Assembly: GCA_043759735.1 (NCBI GenBank)
Contig: JAYUQC010000021.1
Location: forward strand, 1-46,819
Length of the DNA stretch: 46,819 nt
Direction of reading: 5' to 3'
From: CAISIP01 sp043759735
GTDB taxonomy: Bacteria > Pseudomonadota > Gammaproteobacteria > Burkholderiales > Burkholderiaceae_C
The position numbers were made by a program, and so were the translations under genes. Within the stretch, counting starts at the first letter, position 1. Each line of letters starts with the position of its first letter. The notes under the pieces are model-generated. The model searched no databases and was not told the DNA's origin. It saw only the letters and a list, made by a program, of their open reading frames with translations. Below, piece by piece: positions 8,588 to 18,889 of the stretch.

Positions 8588-9379
8588 ATGACCCAGGAGC
8601 AACCAGGCAAAGTCGCCATCGTCACCGGCGGCGCCAGTGGTGTCGGCGCGGCCAGCGCCCGTTTGCTGGCGGCGCGCGGCTACCACGTGCTGGTCAACTA
8701 CCAGCGCAGCGCCGACATGGCGCAGGCGGTCGTGTCCGAATGTGTGGCACTGGGCGTGCAGACGATGGCGGTGCAGGGCAACGTGGCGCTCGACGCCGAC
8801 TGCATGTCGCTCGTGGAACAGGCAGTTTCGCGCTGGGGCCGGATCGATGTGCTGGTCAACAGCGCCGGTGCGACCAAGTTCGTGCCAATCTCCAACCTCG
8901 ATGGGGTCCAGGCAGCCGACTTCCAGAGCATTTTCGGTGTCAACACCGTCGGCCCGTTCCAGATGTGTCGTGCCGCCGCCAAACACATGGTCGCTGGCGC
9001 CGCGATCGTCAACGTGTCGTCGATCGCCGGCCAGACCGGCAGCGGGAGTTCACTGCCCTATGTGGTGTCCAAGGCGGCGCTCAACGCGCTGACGCTGGGT
9101 CTGGCGCGGGCGCTGGCCCCTGGCATCCGGGTCAACGCGGTGTTGCCCGGCTTGATCGAGGGGCGCTGGATGCGCGACGGCCTGGGGGACGAAGCCTACC
9201 AGCGGGTCAAGGCCCAGTTTGCCGACACCGCGCTGCTGGGACGGGTGTGTACGCCGGAGAACATCGCCGGCACGATCGGCTGGTTGCTCGATCCGGATTG
9301 CATGATGACAGGGCAACTGGTCGTCGTCGACGCGGGTTTCATGCTCGGACGACCACCGGCGGCAGCGGGGGCGCGATGA
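8588..9379 (+). CDS. SDR family oxidoreductase
   Basis: This 263-residue classical short-chain dehydrogenase/reductase shows the Rossmann dinucleotide motif TGGASGVG (residues 13-20), NSAG in place of NNAG, the catalytic Ser in VNVSSIAGQ and the Y-x3-K pair in LPYVVSKAALNAL. The C-terminal GQLVVVDAGFML is the usual SDR end. It probably oxidises a 3-hydroxyacyl-CoA made by the MaoC or crotonase enzymes. An in-frame ATG exists at 8492, but the ATG at 8588 is preceded by AAAGGCGG at good spacing and gives the normal N-terminus. Its stop overlaps a 22-codon ORF. Confidence 0.85.
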   Translation: MTQEQPGKVAIVTGGASGVGAASARLLAARGYHVLVNYQRSADMAQAVVSECVALGVQTMAVQGNVALDADCMSLVEQAVSRWGRIDVLVNSAGATKFVPISNLDGVQAADFQSIFGVNTVGPFQMCRAAAKHMVAGAAIVNVSSIAGQTGSGSSLPYVVSKAALNALTLGLARALAPGIRVNAVLPGLIEGRWMRDGLGDEAYQRVKAQFADTALLGRVCTPENIAGTIGWLLDPDCMMTGQLVVVDAGFMLGRPPAAAGAR

Positions 9380-9444
9380 ACCACGACACTGCAGCGCCCG
9401 GCGCGCGCATCCTGCTGGCGCGTGATGGCTCCACTTCAAATTGA
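9376..9444 (+). pseudogene. 22-codon ORF between SDR and acyl-CoA dehydrogenase, possible gene remnant
   Basis: An ATGA overlap with the SDR stop opens a 22-residue frame ending in TGA at 9442-9444. Its end, ARILLARDGSTSN, resembles the first residues of many crotonases (a charged ...L.RDG... strand before the usual TLNRP segment), but nothing further of such a gene follows. It may be the 5' stub of a deleted gene or a coupling leader for the next gene. Real expression is unproven. Confidence 0.3.
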
Positions 9445-9451
9445 AACCGTG

Positions 9452-10708
9452 ATGGACTTTCAGTACAGTGACAAGACCCGTGCGATGCAGCGCCAGTTGC
9501 AGGACTTCCTGGAGCGCCATGTCATGCCACACCATCGCCAGTGGCACGACCTTGCGGAAATGGGAAAACATCCGACCCGTTTGCTCGACGACCTCAAGGC
9601 ACTGGCGAAGAGCGAGGGCCTGTGGAACCTGTTCCTGCCGGGGTTGCGCGAGAGCGAGCCGGGTGTCCGGCTGTCCAATCTCGAATACGCACCGCTGGCT
9701 GAAATGATGGGGCGCATCCACTGGTCGTCGGAAGTATTCAACTGCAGTGCACCCGATACCGGCAACATGGAGTTGATGCACCTGTTTGCCACACCGGCGC
9801 AGGCCTCACAGTACCTGCGCCCGTTGCTCGATGGCCAGATCCGTTCCGCTTTTGCGATGACCGAGCCCGACGTTGCCTCGTCGGATGCGACCAATATCCA
9901 GACCACGATCACTCGCAAGGACTCGGGCTATGTGGTCAACGGCCGCAAGTGGTTCACCACCGGTGCCATGCATCCGCACTGCCGTTTCATGATCGTGATG
10001 GGCGTTTGTGCCGACGACCAGGAGCGCGCAGCGCACGAGCGCCACTCCATGGTACTGGTGCCGATGGATACGCCGGGTGTGCGCGTGCTGCGCAACCTGC
10101 CGATCATGAACCACTATGCGGTCGAGGGCCATTGCGAGGTGCTGTTTCGTGATGTGCATGTACCCACCGACGCCTTGCTGGGGCAGGAGGGCGCCGGATT
10201 CGCGCTGGCCCAGGCGCGCCTGGGTCCGGGGCGCATTCACCACTGCATGCGCACCAACGGCCAGTGCGAACTGGCGCTGGACTTGATGGCAGAACGCGCA
10301 TTGGAGCGGCGCGCGTTCGGCAAGCGGCTGGCCGACCAGGCCAACATCCGGGACTGGATCGCACTCTCGCGCATCGAGATTGACCAGGCGCGCCTGCTGG
10401 TGTTGCGTGCGGCCGCCCGCATCGACCGCGAGGGCAGTCGCGCAGCCCGTGTCGATGTGTCGGCGATAAAGCTGCTGGCCGGGCGCTTGCAGACCAACGT
10501 GCTGGACCGCGCGATGCAGGTATTCGGCGCCATGGGCCTGACCCAGGACACCCCCCTGGCATTCCTGTGGAGCTGGGGTCGTGCGCTACGTTTCGTCGAC
10601 GGCCCGGACGAGGTGCATCTGGGCGTGGTGGCCAAAGCCGAACTGGCGCGGGTGCAGAAAAACACCGGTGCCAATGTATTGCACTACACGCCGCCCCACG
10701 AGTCGTGA
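9452..10708 (+). CDS. Acyl-CoA dehydrogenase, ACAD11-like
   Basis: This 418-residue flavoprotein oxidises an acyl-CoA to the 2-enoyl-CoA and passes electrons to ETF. The stretches SEVFNCSAPDTGNMELM, FAMTEPDVASSDATNIQ, VVNGRKWFTTGA, LGPGRIHHCMRTNG and ALRFVDGPDEVHLGVVAK closely follow the dehydrogenase domain of ACAD11. Flavin- and CoA-binding segments appear in order and the length is normal. The ATG at 9452 begins the family-typical MDFQYSDKTRAM. In-frame starts at 9422/9425 would add a short extension. Together with the separate APH-type kinase upstream it reconstitutes the two halves of ACAD10/11. This is the last gene of the string that begins before base 1. Confidence 0.88.
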   Translation: MDFQYSDKTRAMQRQLQDFLERHVMPHHRQWHDLAEMGKHPTRLLDDLKALAKSEGLWNLFLPGLRESEPGVRLSNLEYAPLAEMMGRIHWSSEVFNCSAPDTGNMELMHLFATPAQASQYLRPLLDGQIRSAFAMTEPDVASSDATNIQTTITRKDSGYVVNGRKWFTTGAMHPHCRFMIVMGVCADDQERAAHERHSMVLVPMDTPGVRVLRNLPIMNHYAVEGHCEVLFRDVHVPTDALLGQEGAGFALAQARLGPGRIHHCMRTNGQCELALDLMAERALERRAFGKRLADQANIRDWIALSRIEIDQARLLVLRAAARIDREGSRAARVDVSAIKLLAGRLQTNVLDRAMQVFGAMGLTQDTPLAFLWSWGRALRFVDGPDEVHLGVVAKAELARVQKNTGANVLHYTPPHES

Positions 10709-10834
10709 GGCAGTGCAACTGCGCGGGCGACGGCTTGGAGTGCCTGAGTGCAACCAGGTCGAGTTTGGCCTTTGGCGCGGTCTCGATTCACCGTACACCA
10801 CCTCACGCAACCAATGGGTGTATGCCCAAGTTTG

Positions 10835-10905
10835 AGCGGGTGAAGGGAATCGAACCCTCGTATGCAGCTTGGGAAGCTGCCGTTCTGCCATTGAACTACA
10901 CCCGC
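10835..10905 (-). tRNA. tRNA-Gly (CCC)
   Basis: Read on the minus strand, a full cloverleaf is visible. The 7-bp acceptor stem is GCGGGTG/CACCCGC and the D arm is in TAGTTCAATGGCAGA. The anticodon stem is GCAGC/GCTGC with loop TTCCCAA, giving anticodon CCC, and the T arm is GAGGGTTCGATTCCCTT. The discriminator base is T, and CAA rather than CCA follows, so the CCA end must be added after transcription. It sits alone, downstream of the acyl-CoA operon and opposite to it. Confidence 0.95.
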
Positions 10906-11079
10906 ATTTCGTAACTGGTTGATCTGTTTGAATTTTTTCTGCGAAGTCAGTGTTGTGGCGTGGCTTTAGTGTAGGCTGAACTTGCCTCTTTGCCTTGCTG
11001 CGCCCCGATCATCGGAAGGAGTATAGAACGTGCAATTCGACGCGCGCCAGGCAAAGACAATCTGACCATGCTCAATTGC

Positions 11080-11358
11080 TCATCGGCTATGCAATTTTTC
11101 TTGTAGCCATACTTTGATCAGGGATTGGTAGGGCACATCACGGGCATTGGCCGCAGACTTGATGGAATCGAGCAAATGCTGAGGCAATCGCAACGAAATT
11201 GTCCTGGTTGTGGGCTTGAGGTTGGGCAGGGACACCTTCCGGGCTTCGGCCCAGTCCAGATGGTCGGTTGAGTCGTGGGACTCCCAATACGCACGCTCTG
11301 CCTGTTCGGTCGCGAATTTCGGTGCTGCCATCCGTGTGGTCCTAGCCGGCTTGCTCAT
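11080..11358 (-). CDS. brnA: Orphan BrnA/CopG-type antitoxin
   Basis: This 92-residue protein has the layout of BrnA-type (CopG_antitoxin) ribbon-helix-helix repressors. A basic N-terminus and a linker containing DSTDHLDWAEARKV come first, then the DNA-binding part TRTISLRLPQHLLDSIKSAAN with a final helix. BrnA normally neutralises the BrnT RNase toxin encoded just upstream, with stop and start overlapping. Here the upstream gene is a glutathione peroxidase whose last ~20 codons look like the tail of BrnT, and the 17-bp overlap of that tail with this start is the original brnT-brnA junction. The antitoxin therefore appears intact but has lost its toxin. Confidence 0.65.
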   Translation of the reverse strand: MSKPARTTRMAAPKFATEQAERAYWESHDSTDHLDWAEARKVSLPNLKPTTRTISLRLPQHLLDSIKSAANARDVPYQSLIKVWLQEKLHSR

Positions 11359-11416
11359 AGATTGTTCGCTCCTTTCGGTGCATGTCTCGGGCTGAGATAA
11401 CTCGAATCAAGGATCC
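11342..11416 (-). pseudogene. BrnT toxin remnant: C-terminal tail fused to glutathione peroxidase
   Basis: The last ~24 codons of the peroxidase frame read LIRVISARDMHRKERTIY and end EQAG. This matches the conserved C-terminus of BrnT toxins (IR-IISAR-A-..ER..YE) and is unlike any glutathione peroxidase end. The stop overlaps the start of the BrnA-like gene by 17 bp, as in intact brnTA pairs. The body of BrnT, with its catalytic residues, is missing. The join lies near 11410-11425, so an in-frame deletion or recombination fused the two genes. Confidence 0.6.
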
Positions 11417-11923
11417 GACCACCACTTTGCCATCGCGGCCGATCAGGTATTTGTGGAAATTCCAGCCGGGCGCCGTCCCGGTGGCCTTGAACAGCGCGGC
11501 ATACAACGGATTGCGCCCGCCGCCCGCCACCACCGTCTTGGTGAACATCGGGAACTTGACGCCGTAGGTGTTGAAGCAAAAATCGGCGATCTGCCTGGAC
11601 GAACCCGGCTCTTGCTGGCCGAAGTCATTCGACGGAAAACCCAGCACGACCAGCCCCTTGGCCTGGTAGTGCGCGAACAGCTTTTCCAGGCCTTCGTATT
11701 GACCGGTGAACCCGCAATAACTGGCGGTGTTGACCACCAGCACTACCTTGCCCGCGTACTGGCATAGGTTTTGCGGTGCCTCGTCCTGCAAGCGGTTGAA
11801 CTGGTGTTGCAGGATGGCGGGGCAGGCCGGCGGGGTTGTTTTTTGCGCATGCGCGGCGCTCGCGAAGCACAGTAACGCGAGCATCGATGCAGCGTAGAAA
11901 CGGGTGGCGCGATGGTATGTCAT
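11342..11923 (-). CDS. Periplasmic glutathione peroxidase family protein with a foreign C-terminus
   Basis: This 193-residue protein has a signal peptide (MLALLCFASAAHA, likely cut before QKTTPP). The Cys-type glutathione peroxidase core follows: catalytic Cys in NTASYCGFTGQYEGLE, Gln/Asn region GFPSNDFGQQEPGS, and Trp-Asn pair in WNFHKYLIGRDGKVV. Such enzymes reduce peroxides using thioredoxin or thiols. The final helix expected after the GRDGKVV strand is replaced by VGSLIRVISARDMHRKER, which belongs to a BrnT toxin tail. The peroxidase therefore lacks roughly its last 15 native residues. Whether it still folds is uncertain, though all visible catalytic residues are kept. Confidence 0.8.
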   Translation of the reverse strand: MTYHRATRFYAASMLALLCFASAAHAQKTTPPACPAILQHQFNRLQDEAPQNLCQYAGKVVLVVNTASYCGFTGQYEGLEKLFAHYQAKGLVVLGFPSNDFGQQEPGSSRQIADFCFNTYGVKFPMFTKTVVAGGGRNPLYAALFKATGTAPGWNFHKYLIGRDGKVVVGSLIRVISARDMHRKERTIYEQAG

Positions 11924-12007
11924 GGCGCCAATATAGTTCCCTGCTGAAATCCTTGCCGGTTTGGGATTTACAGGGCCGCCGCTCTCCTGAGCGCCAGTGA
12001 GTACGGA

Positions 12008-12868
12008 TCAGAAGAACCGGCTGCGCAAAGCGCTCTGGTTTTCATAGATCGATCCTTGCCGCTGCGCCGCCGGGTAGGGCAGTCGCACGGGAACGCCGGC
12101 CATGCGCGGTGTCAAGGTTTCCTCGCCCGCCACCAGTGCCGCCTTCCATGCGTCCCAGTCCGTCGGTGGGGTGATCAGGGGCCAGGCGTCGGCGCAGCGG
12201 TACTGCAGCAACAGAAAGCGGCGCGGGTCGCCCGAGCGGTTAGGCGCCGAGCCATGCACTGCGCGTACATGGTGGATCGTGATCGAGCCGGCGGGTCCCA
12301 GACAGGACTGCGCGGCTTCGAGTCTCAGGCCTGGCGCAAGCGCATCGATGGCGCCACAAAACTGGCCGTCTACGTGGTGATCGAACACCGGCCCGTTGTG
12401 TGATCCAGGTACCACCTGCATCGGACCGTTGGCGGGCGTGATGTCGTCGAGCATCACGCCGACGGCAGCCAGGTCGTCGTTGGTATGCGGGTAGAACGCC
12501 CAGTCCTGGTGCCATTCGACCGGCGAGCCGACGCCGGGCGATTTCATGTTCAACTTGGAAATATCGAAGCGCACGCCGCGTCCGCCCCACAGCTGCTGCA
12601 GGCAGGCCGCAATGCCGGGGTGGCATGCCAGCGCCGCAAACGCTGGATCTACCCGCTCGGGGTTCTTGATGCGGCGCACCCGCGGCGAAGCACGGGTATG
12701 ACCGGGTTCGAGGTCGTAGACAGCGTCGTGGGTGTCGACCCGCGCGGCGCCGGCGACGATCCTGTCGGTGGCCATGCGCAGATGCACAAGCGTGTCCGGT
12801 GCGATCAGGCCCGGCACGACAATGAAGCCGTCGGTATGGTAGCGCGCAATTTGCTGCGGAGTAAGCAT
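12008..12868 (-). CDS. Phytanoyl-CoA dioxygenase (PhyH) family protein
   Basis: This 286-residue Fe(II)/2-oxoglutarate-type oxygenase begins MLTPQQIARYHTDGFIVVPG, the standard PhyH opening. The iron-binding facial triad is visible as H-x-D in EWHQDWAFYPHT and a distal His in the ITIHHVRAVHGSAPN segment. The following RRFLLLQY provides the Arg expected to hold 2-oxoglutarate. The reading frame stays open far upstream on the minus strand, but that part lies opposite alaS and is not coding. The start at 12868 gives the family N-terminus. The substrate is unknown, and no CoA-pathway gene is adjacent. It is divergent from alaS. Confidence 0.82.
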   Translation of the reverse strand: MLTPQQIARYHTDGFIVVPGLIAPDTLVHLRMATDRIVAGAARVDTHDAVYDLEPGHTRASPRVRRIKNPERVDPAFAALACHPGIAACLQQLWGGRGVRFDISKLNMKSPGVGSPVEWHQDWAFYPHTNDDLAAVGVMLDDITPANGPMQVVPGSHNGPVFDHHVDGQFCGAIDALAPGLRLEAAQSCLGPAGSITIHHVRAVHGSAPNRSGDPRRFLLLQYRCADAWPLITPPTDWDAWKAALVAGEETLTPRMAGVPVRLPYPAAQRQGSIYENQSALRSRFF

Positions 12869-13027
12869 GGGAAGGCAGGTGGCAGGTTGTTTCGGTCCTG
12901 CCGGGATTATGGCCATGCCGGGCCCGCAGTGGCTTGCCGAGCGGCTAAAATCACTGCGCCTTCCAACCCGGCAGCCAGGGCCGCCACGCACGCCGTGGCA
13001 TCCGTCTTCGGTCCCGCCTAGCGCTCC

Positions 13028-15661
<2,634 letters not shown>

Positions 15662-15710
15662 TTGCCGATAGGGCTGGTTTCGCGCCGGAGCGCCGCGCCC
15701 GCGTCTGACG

Positions 15711-16583
15711 ATGCTCGAACTCGACACCGCGCGCAATCGCCAACTCGGCATCGCGATGGTGAGCGTCACCACGCTGTGTTTTGCGGCGCTCGACAGCACC
15801 GCCAAATGGCTGGTGCTGGCGCTGCCGGTGTTCCAGGTGGTGTGGCTGCGCTTCGTCACCCATACGCTGCTGGCGGTGGTGGTGCTGACGCCGCGCTACG
15901 GATGGGCCTTGTACCGTCCCAGGCTGGTCAAGCTGCAATTGCTGCGAGCCGTGATGCAGGCGCTGATGACGGCGCTCAATTTCTGGGCTCTGCAATACCT
16001 GCAGCTCGACGTGACAGGTGCAATCCAGTTCTCGGTGCCGATCCTGATCGCCGTTATCAGCGCCCGGCTGCTGGGCGAGCGGCTCGACGTGCGGCGCTGG
16101 ATTGCGATCCTGATCGGTTTTGCGGGCGTGTTGCTGATCGTACGCCCGGGCTCGCAGGGCTTTCACCCGGCCATCGTGTTGTCGCTGGGCAATGCAGTGC
16201 TTTATGCGCTGTTCAATTTGCTGACCCGCCGCATGGCGTCGGTCGAACTGCCGGCCACCACCCAGCTGTGGTCCGCCGGTGGCGCTGCGTTGTTGCTGAC
16301 ACCGTTCGGGCTGCTGCAATGGACGGCGCCACCCGATGCGTTGACCTGGATTCTGGTGCTGTCGATGGGTGTGTACGGCGGCATCGGCCATCTGATGGTG
16401 ACCCAGGCCCATCGCTACGCGTCGGCTGCGGTGCTGGGTCCATTCTTGTACCAGCAGATCATCTACATGACGCTGTTGGGCTGGCTGATCTTCGGCCATG
16501 TGCCGGACGCGGCGGTGGTCGGTGGGGCGGCCATCGTGGTGGCCAGCGGCTTGTATCTGCTGTATCGCGAGTTTCGGCGCTGA
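15711..16583 (+). CDS. DMT superfamily (EamA) transporter
   Basis: This 290-residue membrane protein shows two five-helix EamA repeats. The first covers about residues 10-140 and contains WLRFVTHTLLAVVVL and the end-of-repeat IGFAGVLLIVRPG. The second runs from about 148 to 288 and ends AAVVGGAAIVVASGLYLLYREF. Such proteins export metabolites or amino acids, but the substrate cannot be predicted. The start ATG lies 49 bp after alaS on the same strand. Confidence 0.85.
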   Translation: MLELDTARNRQLGIAMVSVTTLCFAALDSTAKWLVLALPVFQVVWLRFVTHTLLAVVVLTPRYGWALYRPRLVKLQLLRAVMQALMTALNFWALQYLQLDVTGAIQFSVPILIAVISARLLGERLDVRRWIAILIGFAGVLLIVRPGSQGFHPAIVLSLGNAVLYALFNLLTRRMASVELPATTQLWSAGGAALLLTPFGLLQWTAPPDALTWILVLSMGVYGGIGHLMVTQAHRYASAAVLGPFLYQQIIYMTLLGWLIFGHVPDAAVVGGAAIVVASGLYLLYREFRR

Positions 16584-16644
16584 AGATCGTCCGCGTCCTG
16601 GCTTGTGCCCGATTGCACAAACGGGTGACTGGTGACAGGCAACT

Positions 16645-17118
16645 TCAGGCTGGCGCCGGAACCGGCTCGCAGACGATCTCGGTCAACACCGAATTGGCAA
16701 TGAAACATTCCTCGTGCGCCCGGTGGTGCAAGCGCGCAAGTGTGTCGGCATCGGGTTGCGCTGGCCCCGAGAAGACCACAGACGGGCGCAGCGTCACCCG
16801 GCTGATCACCAGCTTACCCCTGGCGTTCTTGCTCATTTCGCCCTGGGCATTGTCATGGTAGCGGTCGACCGACAACTTTTGCCCGGCCGCCAATGACAGA
16901 AACCACAACATGTGGCAACTCGCGATCGACGCGACGAAGGCCTCCTCCGGGTCCAGCGCTGCCGGGTCGGACCAGGGCAATGGCACCACATGCGGTGACG
17001 ACGACCCGGCAATGTCAAGGCCGCCGTCAAATCGCAGCCGATGGGCGCGGCTATAGCGACCGGCGAGAAAATCCTGGTCGCCGCGCTCCCAGAGGACCTC
17101 GGAGTGGTAGTGGGTCAT
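16645..17118 (-). CDS. OsmC family protein
   Basis: This 157-residue OsmC/Ohr-fold protein carries the two conserved cysteines, one in ASIASCHMLWFLSLAA (about residue 68) and one in HRAHEECFIANS (about residue 137). It also has DPEEAFVASIASC, the usual helix start. Such proteins reduce organic peroxides with a reactive cysteine pair. It lies 39 bp downstream of bclA on the same strand and is probably co-transcribed with it. It may protect the oxygen-dependent box pathway from peroxides, which is inference. Confidence 0.83.
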   Translation of the reverse strand: MTHYHSEVLWERGDQDFLAGRYSRAHRLRFDGGLDIAGSSSPHVVPLPWSDPAALDPEEAFVASIASCHMLWFLSLAAGQKLSVDRYHDNAQGEMSKNARGKLVISRVTLRPSVVFSGPAQPDADTLARLHHRAHEECFIANSVLTEIVCEPVPAPA

Positions 17119-17157
17119 GGCGAAGTCCTGTCGGATGCAAGGTCCCGATGATAGGCG

Positions 17158-18756
17158 TCATCCGCGCGCGAGCACCTCGCGCTCGCGCAGCCTGAACCGC
17201 TGGATCTTGCCAGTCGCCGTCTTGGGTAATTCGGCAACAAATTCGATCAGCCGCGGATACTTGTGCGGCGCCAGCCGTTCCTTGACAAATGCCTTGAGCT
17301 CGGCCTCGTCGGCCCGGGCTCCGCTCTTGAGCACCACAAACGCCTTGGTTCGCGTAAGGCCATCGCTATCGGGCACGCCGATCACTGCCGCTTCCAGCAC
17401 GGCCGGATGTTGCACCAGCGTTGCCTCGACCTCGAATGGCGACACATAGATGCCGCTGACCTTGAGCATGTCGTCGCTGCGTCCGCTGTAGGTGTAGGTT
17501 CCGTCGGCATTGCGGATGTATTTGTCGCCACTGCGGGTCCAGCTTCCCTGGAAGGTGTCGCGCGATTTCTCGCGGTTGCCCCAGTACATCAGCGCAGCGC
17601 TCGGTCCCTGGACAAACAGGTCGCCGGTTTCGCCATCGACCACCTGCTGTCCGTCGTCGCCACGCAGTTCGATGGTATAGCCCGGCACCGGCCAGCCGGT
17701 AGTGCCGTAACGGACCTTGCCTGGCAGATTCGACAGGTAAATGTGCAGCATCTCGGTCGAGCCGATGCCGTCGATGATTTCAACACCGAAATGGCGAGTG
17801 AAGCGCTCGCCCAGTTCGGCCGGCAGGGCTTCGCCGGCCGATGAGGCCATGCGCAGACCAACGCGTTCGCGCGCTGGCAGATCGGGCGCTGCCAGCATAC
17901 CGGCGAAACCGGTCGGAGCGCCGAAGAAGATCGTGGGCTTGACACCGCGTTGTTGCGCACCGAGTCCCTGCCAGCGGGTGAACACCGCGGCCGGCGTCGG
18001 ACGCTCGGCCATCAGGACAGTGGTGGCGCCTGCGCTGAGCGGGAAGGTCAAGGCATTGCCCAGGCCGTAGGCGAAAAACAGCTTGGCGGCGGAGAAACAG
18101 ACATCGTCGTCGCGCAATCCGAGGACGGCGCTTCCATACAACTCGGCCGTCCAGTAGGGATTGGCCTGGCTGTGCAGGGTGCCCTTGGGCTTGCCGGTGG
18201 AGCCGGACGAGTACAGCCAGAAGCCCGGATCGTCGGCGCCGGTGGCGGCTGCCTGTGCCAGCGGCGCATGGCGCGACAACAGCTCGTCCAGCGCGATGGC
18301 GGCGCCAGCGACGGGCGGTGCATCCGGATGCGACACGATGGTGAGGCCGACTTCATGTCCGCCCTGAGCCATGGCGGCGCCCAGTACCGGCAACAGGGCG
18401 GCCGATACCAGCACCGCCTGGGCGCGGCTGTGGCGCAGCATGTAGGCGTAGTCATCGGCGCTGGCCAGGGTGTTGACCGCCACTGGCACGATGCCGGCGT
18501 ACATCGCGCCCAGGAACGCCACCGGCCAGTCGTTGCAGTCGTGCATCAGCAGCAGGACCCGTTCCTCGCGCCGTATCCCGCTCGCCAGCAGGGCCGCCGC
18601 CAGGCGCCGGATGCGTTCATCCAACTGGCTGTAGCTCAGGCTGCCGTGGTCATCGATGTAGGCGGCCTTGTCGCGGTGATGCCGGTTGCGATCCAACAAG
18701 TGCTGCGCGAAATTGAACTGAGCCGGTGGTGGCGCAGCGGAGGCTGGAATAGTCAC
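17158..18756 (-). CDS. bclA: Benzoate-CoA ligase
   Basis: This 532-residue ANL ligase activates benzoate to benzoyl-CoA, the entry step of the box pathway. The P-loop is YSSGSTGKPKGTLH, with FFAYGLGNALTFPLSAGAT, GIGSTEMLHIYLSN, YTYSGRSDDMLKVSGIYVSP and the C-terminal catalytic Lys in TATGKIQRFRLRE. The wording FAYGLGNALTFP and STEMLHI is typical of benzoate-CoA ligases. The GTG at 18756 was chosen because AAGGAG sits 7 bases upstream. A longer open frame back to 18873 would run through the promoter. It diverges from boxR, and osmC follows on the same strand. Confidence 0.92.
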   Translation of the reverse strand: MTIPASAAPPPAQFNFAQHLLDRNRHHRDKAAYIDDHGSLSYSQLDERIRRLAAALLASGIRREERVLLLMHDCNDWPVAFLGAMYAGIVPVAVNTLASADDYAYMLRHSRAQAVLVSAALLPVLGAAMAQGGHEVGLTIVSHPDAPPVAGAAIALDELLSRHAPLAQAAATGADDPGFWLYSSGSTGKPKGTLHSQANPYWTAELYGSAVLGLRDDDVCFSAAKLFFAYGLGNALTFPLSAGATTVLMAERPTPAAVFTRWQGLGAQQRGVKPTIFFGAPTGFAGMLAAPDLPARERVGLRMASSAGEALPAELGERFTRHFGVEIIDGIGSTEMLHIYLSNLPGKVRYGTTGWPVPGYTIELRGDDGQQVVDGETGDLFVQGPSAALMYWGNREKSRDTFQGSWTRSGDKYIRNADGTYTYSGRSDDMLKVSGIYVSPFEVEATLVQHPAVLEAAVIGVPDSDGLTRTKAFVVLKSGARADEAELKAFVKERLAPHKYPRLIEFVAELPKTATGKIQRFRLREREVLARG

Positions 18757-18822
18757 TGGACGGCTCCTTGTGTCGGACTTCGGCGATACGGGGCGATCCA
18801 CGCACAACAGTCTGGGGACGGC

Positions 18823-18851
18823 TTGCTTCGATCGAAGATATGAATTATTCT
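18823..18851 (+). promoter_or_regulatory. Predicted sigma-70 promoter of boxR
   Basis: TTGCTT (18823-18828), a 17-base spacer and TATTCT (18846-18851) precede boxR by about 30 bases. The -10 box lies within ATGAATTATTCTGC (18840-18853), a 14-mer that recurs with one change at 19830-19843, just upstream of the boxC promoter. This suggests a shared protein-binding site and autoregulation. Confidence 0.5.
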
Positions 18852-18860
18852 GCGTGTTAA

Positions 18861-18889
18861 ACCATATCGCCATCCTTATTCAATGTCAA
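18861..18889 (-). promoter_or_regulatory. Predicted sigma-70 promoter of bclA
   Basis: On the minus strand TTGACA (complement of 18884-18889) is followed after exactly 17 bases by TATGGT (complement of 18861-18866). The -35 box overlaps the boxR start codon. Transcription would start near 18854, about 100 bases before the bclA GTG. This is a sequence match only. Confidence 0.55.
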
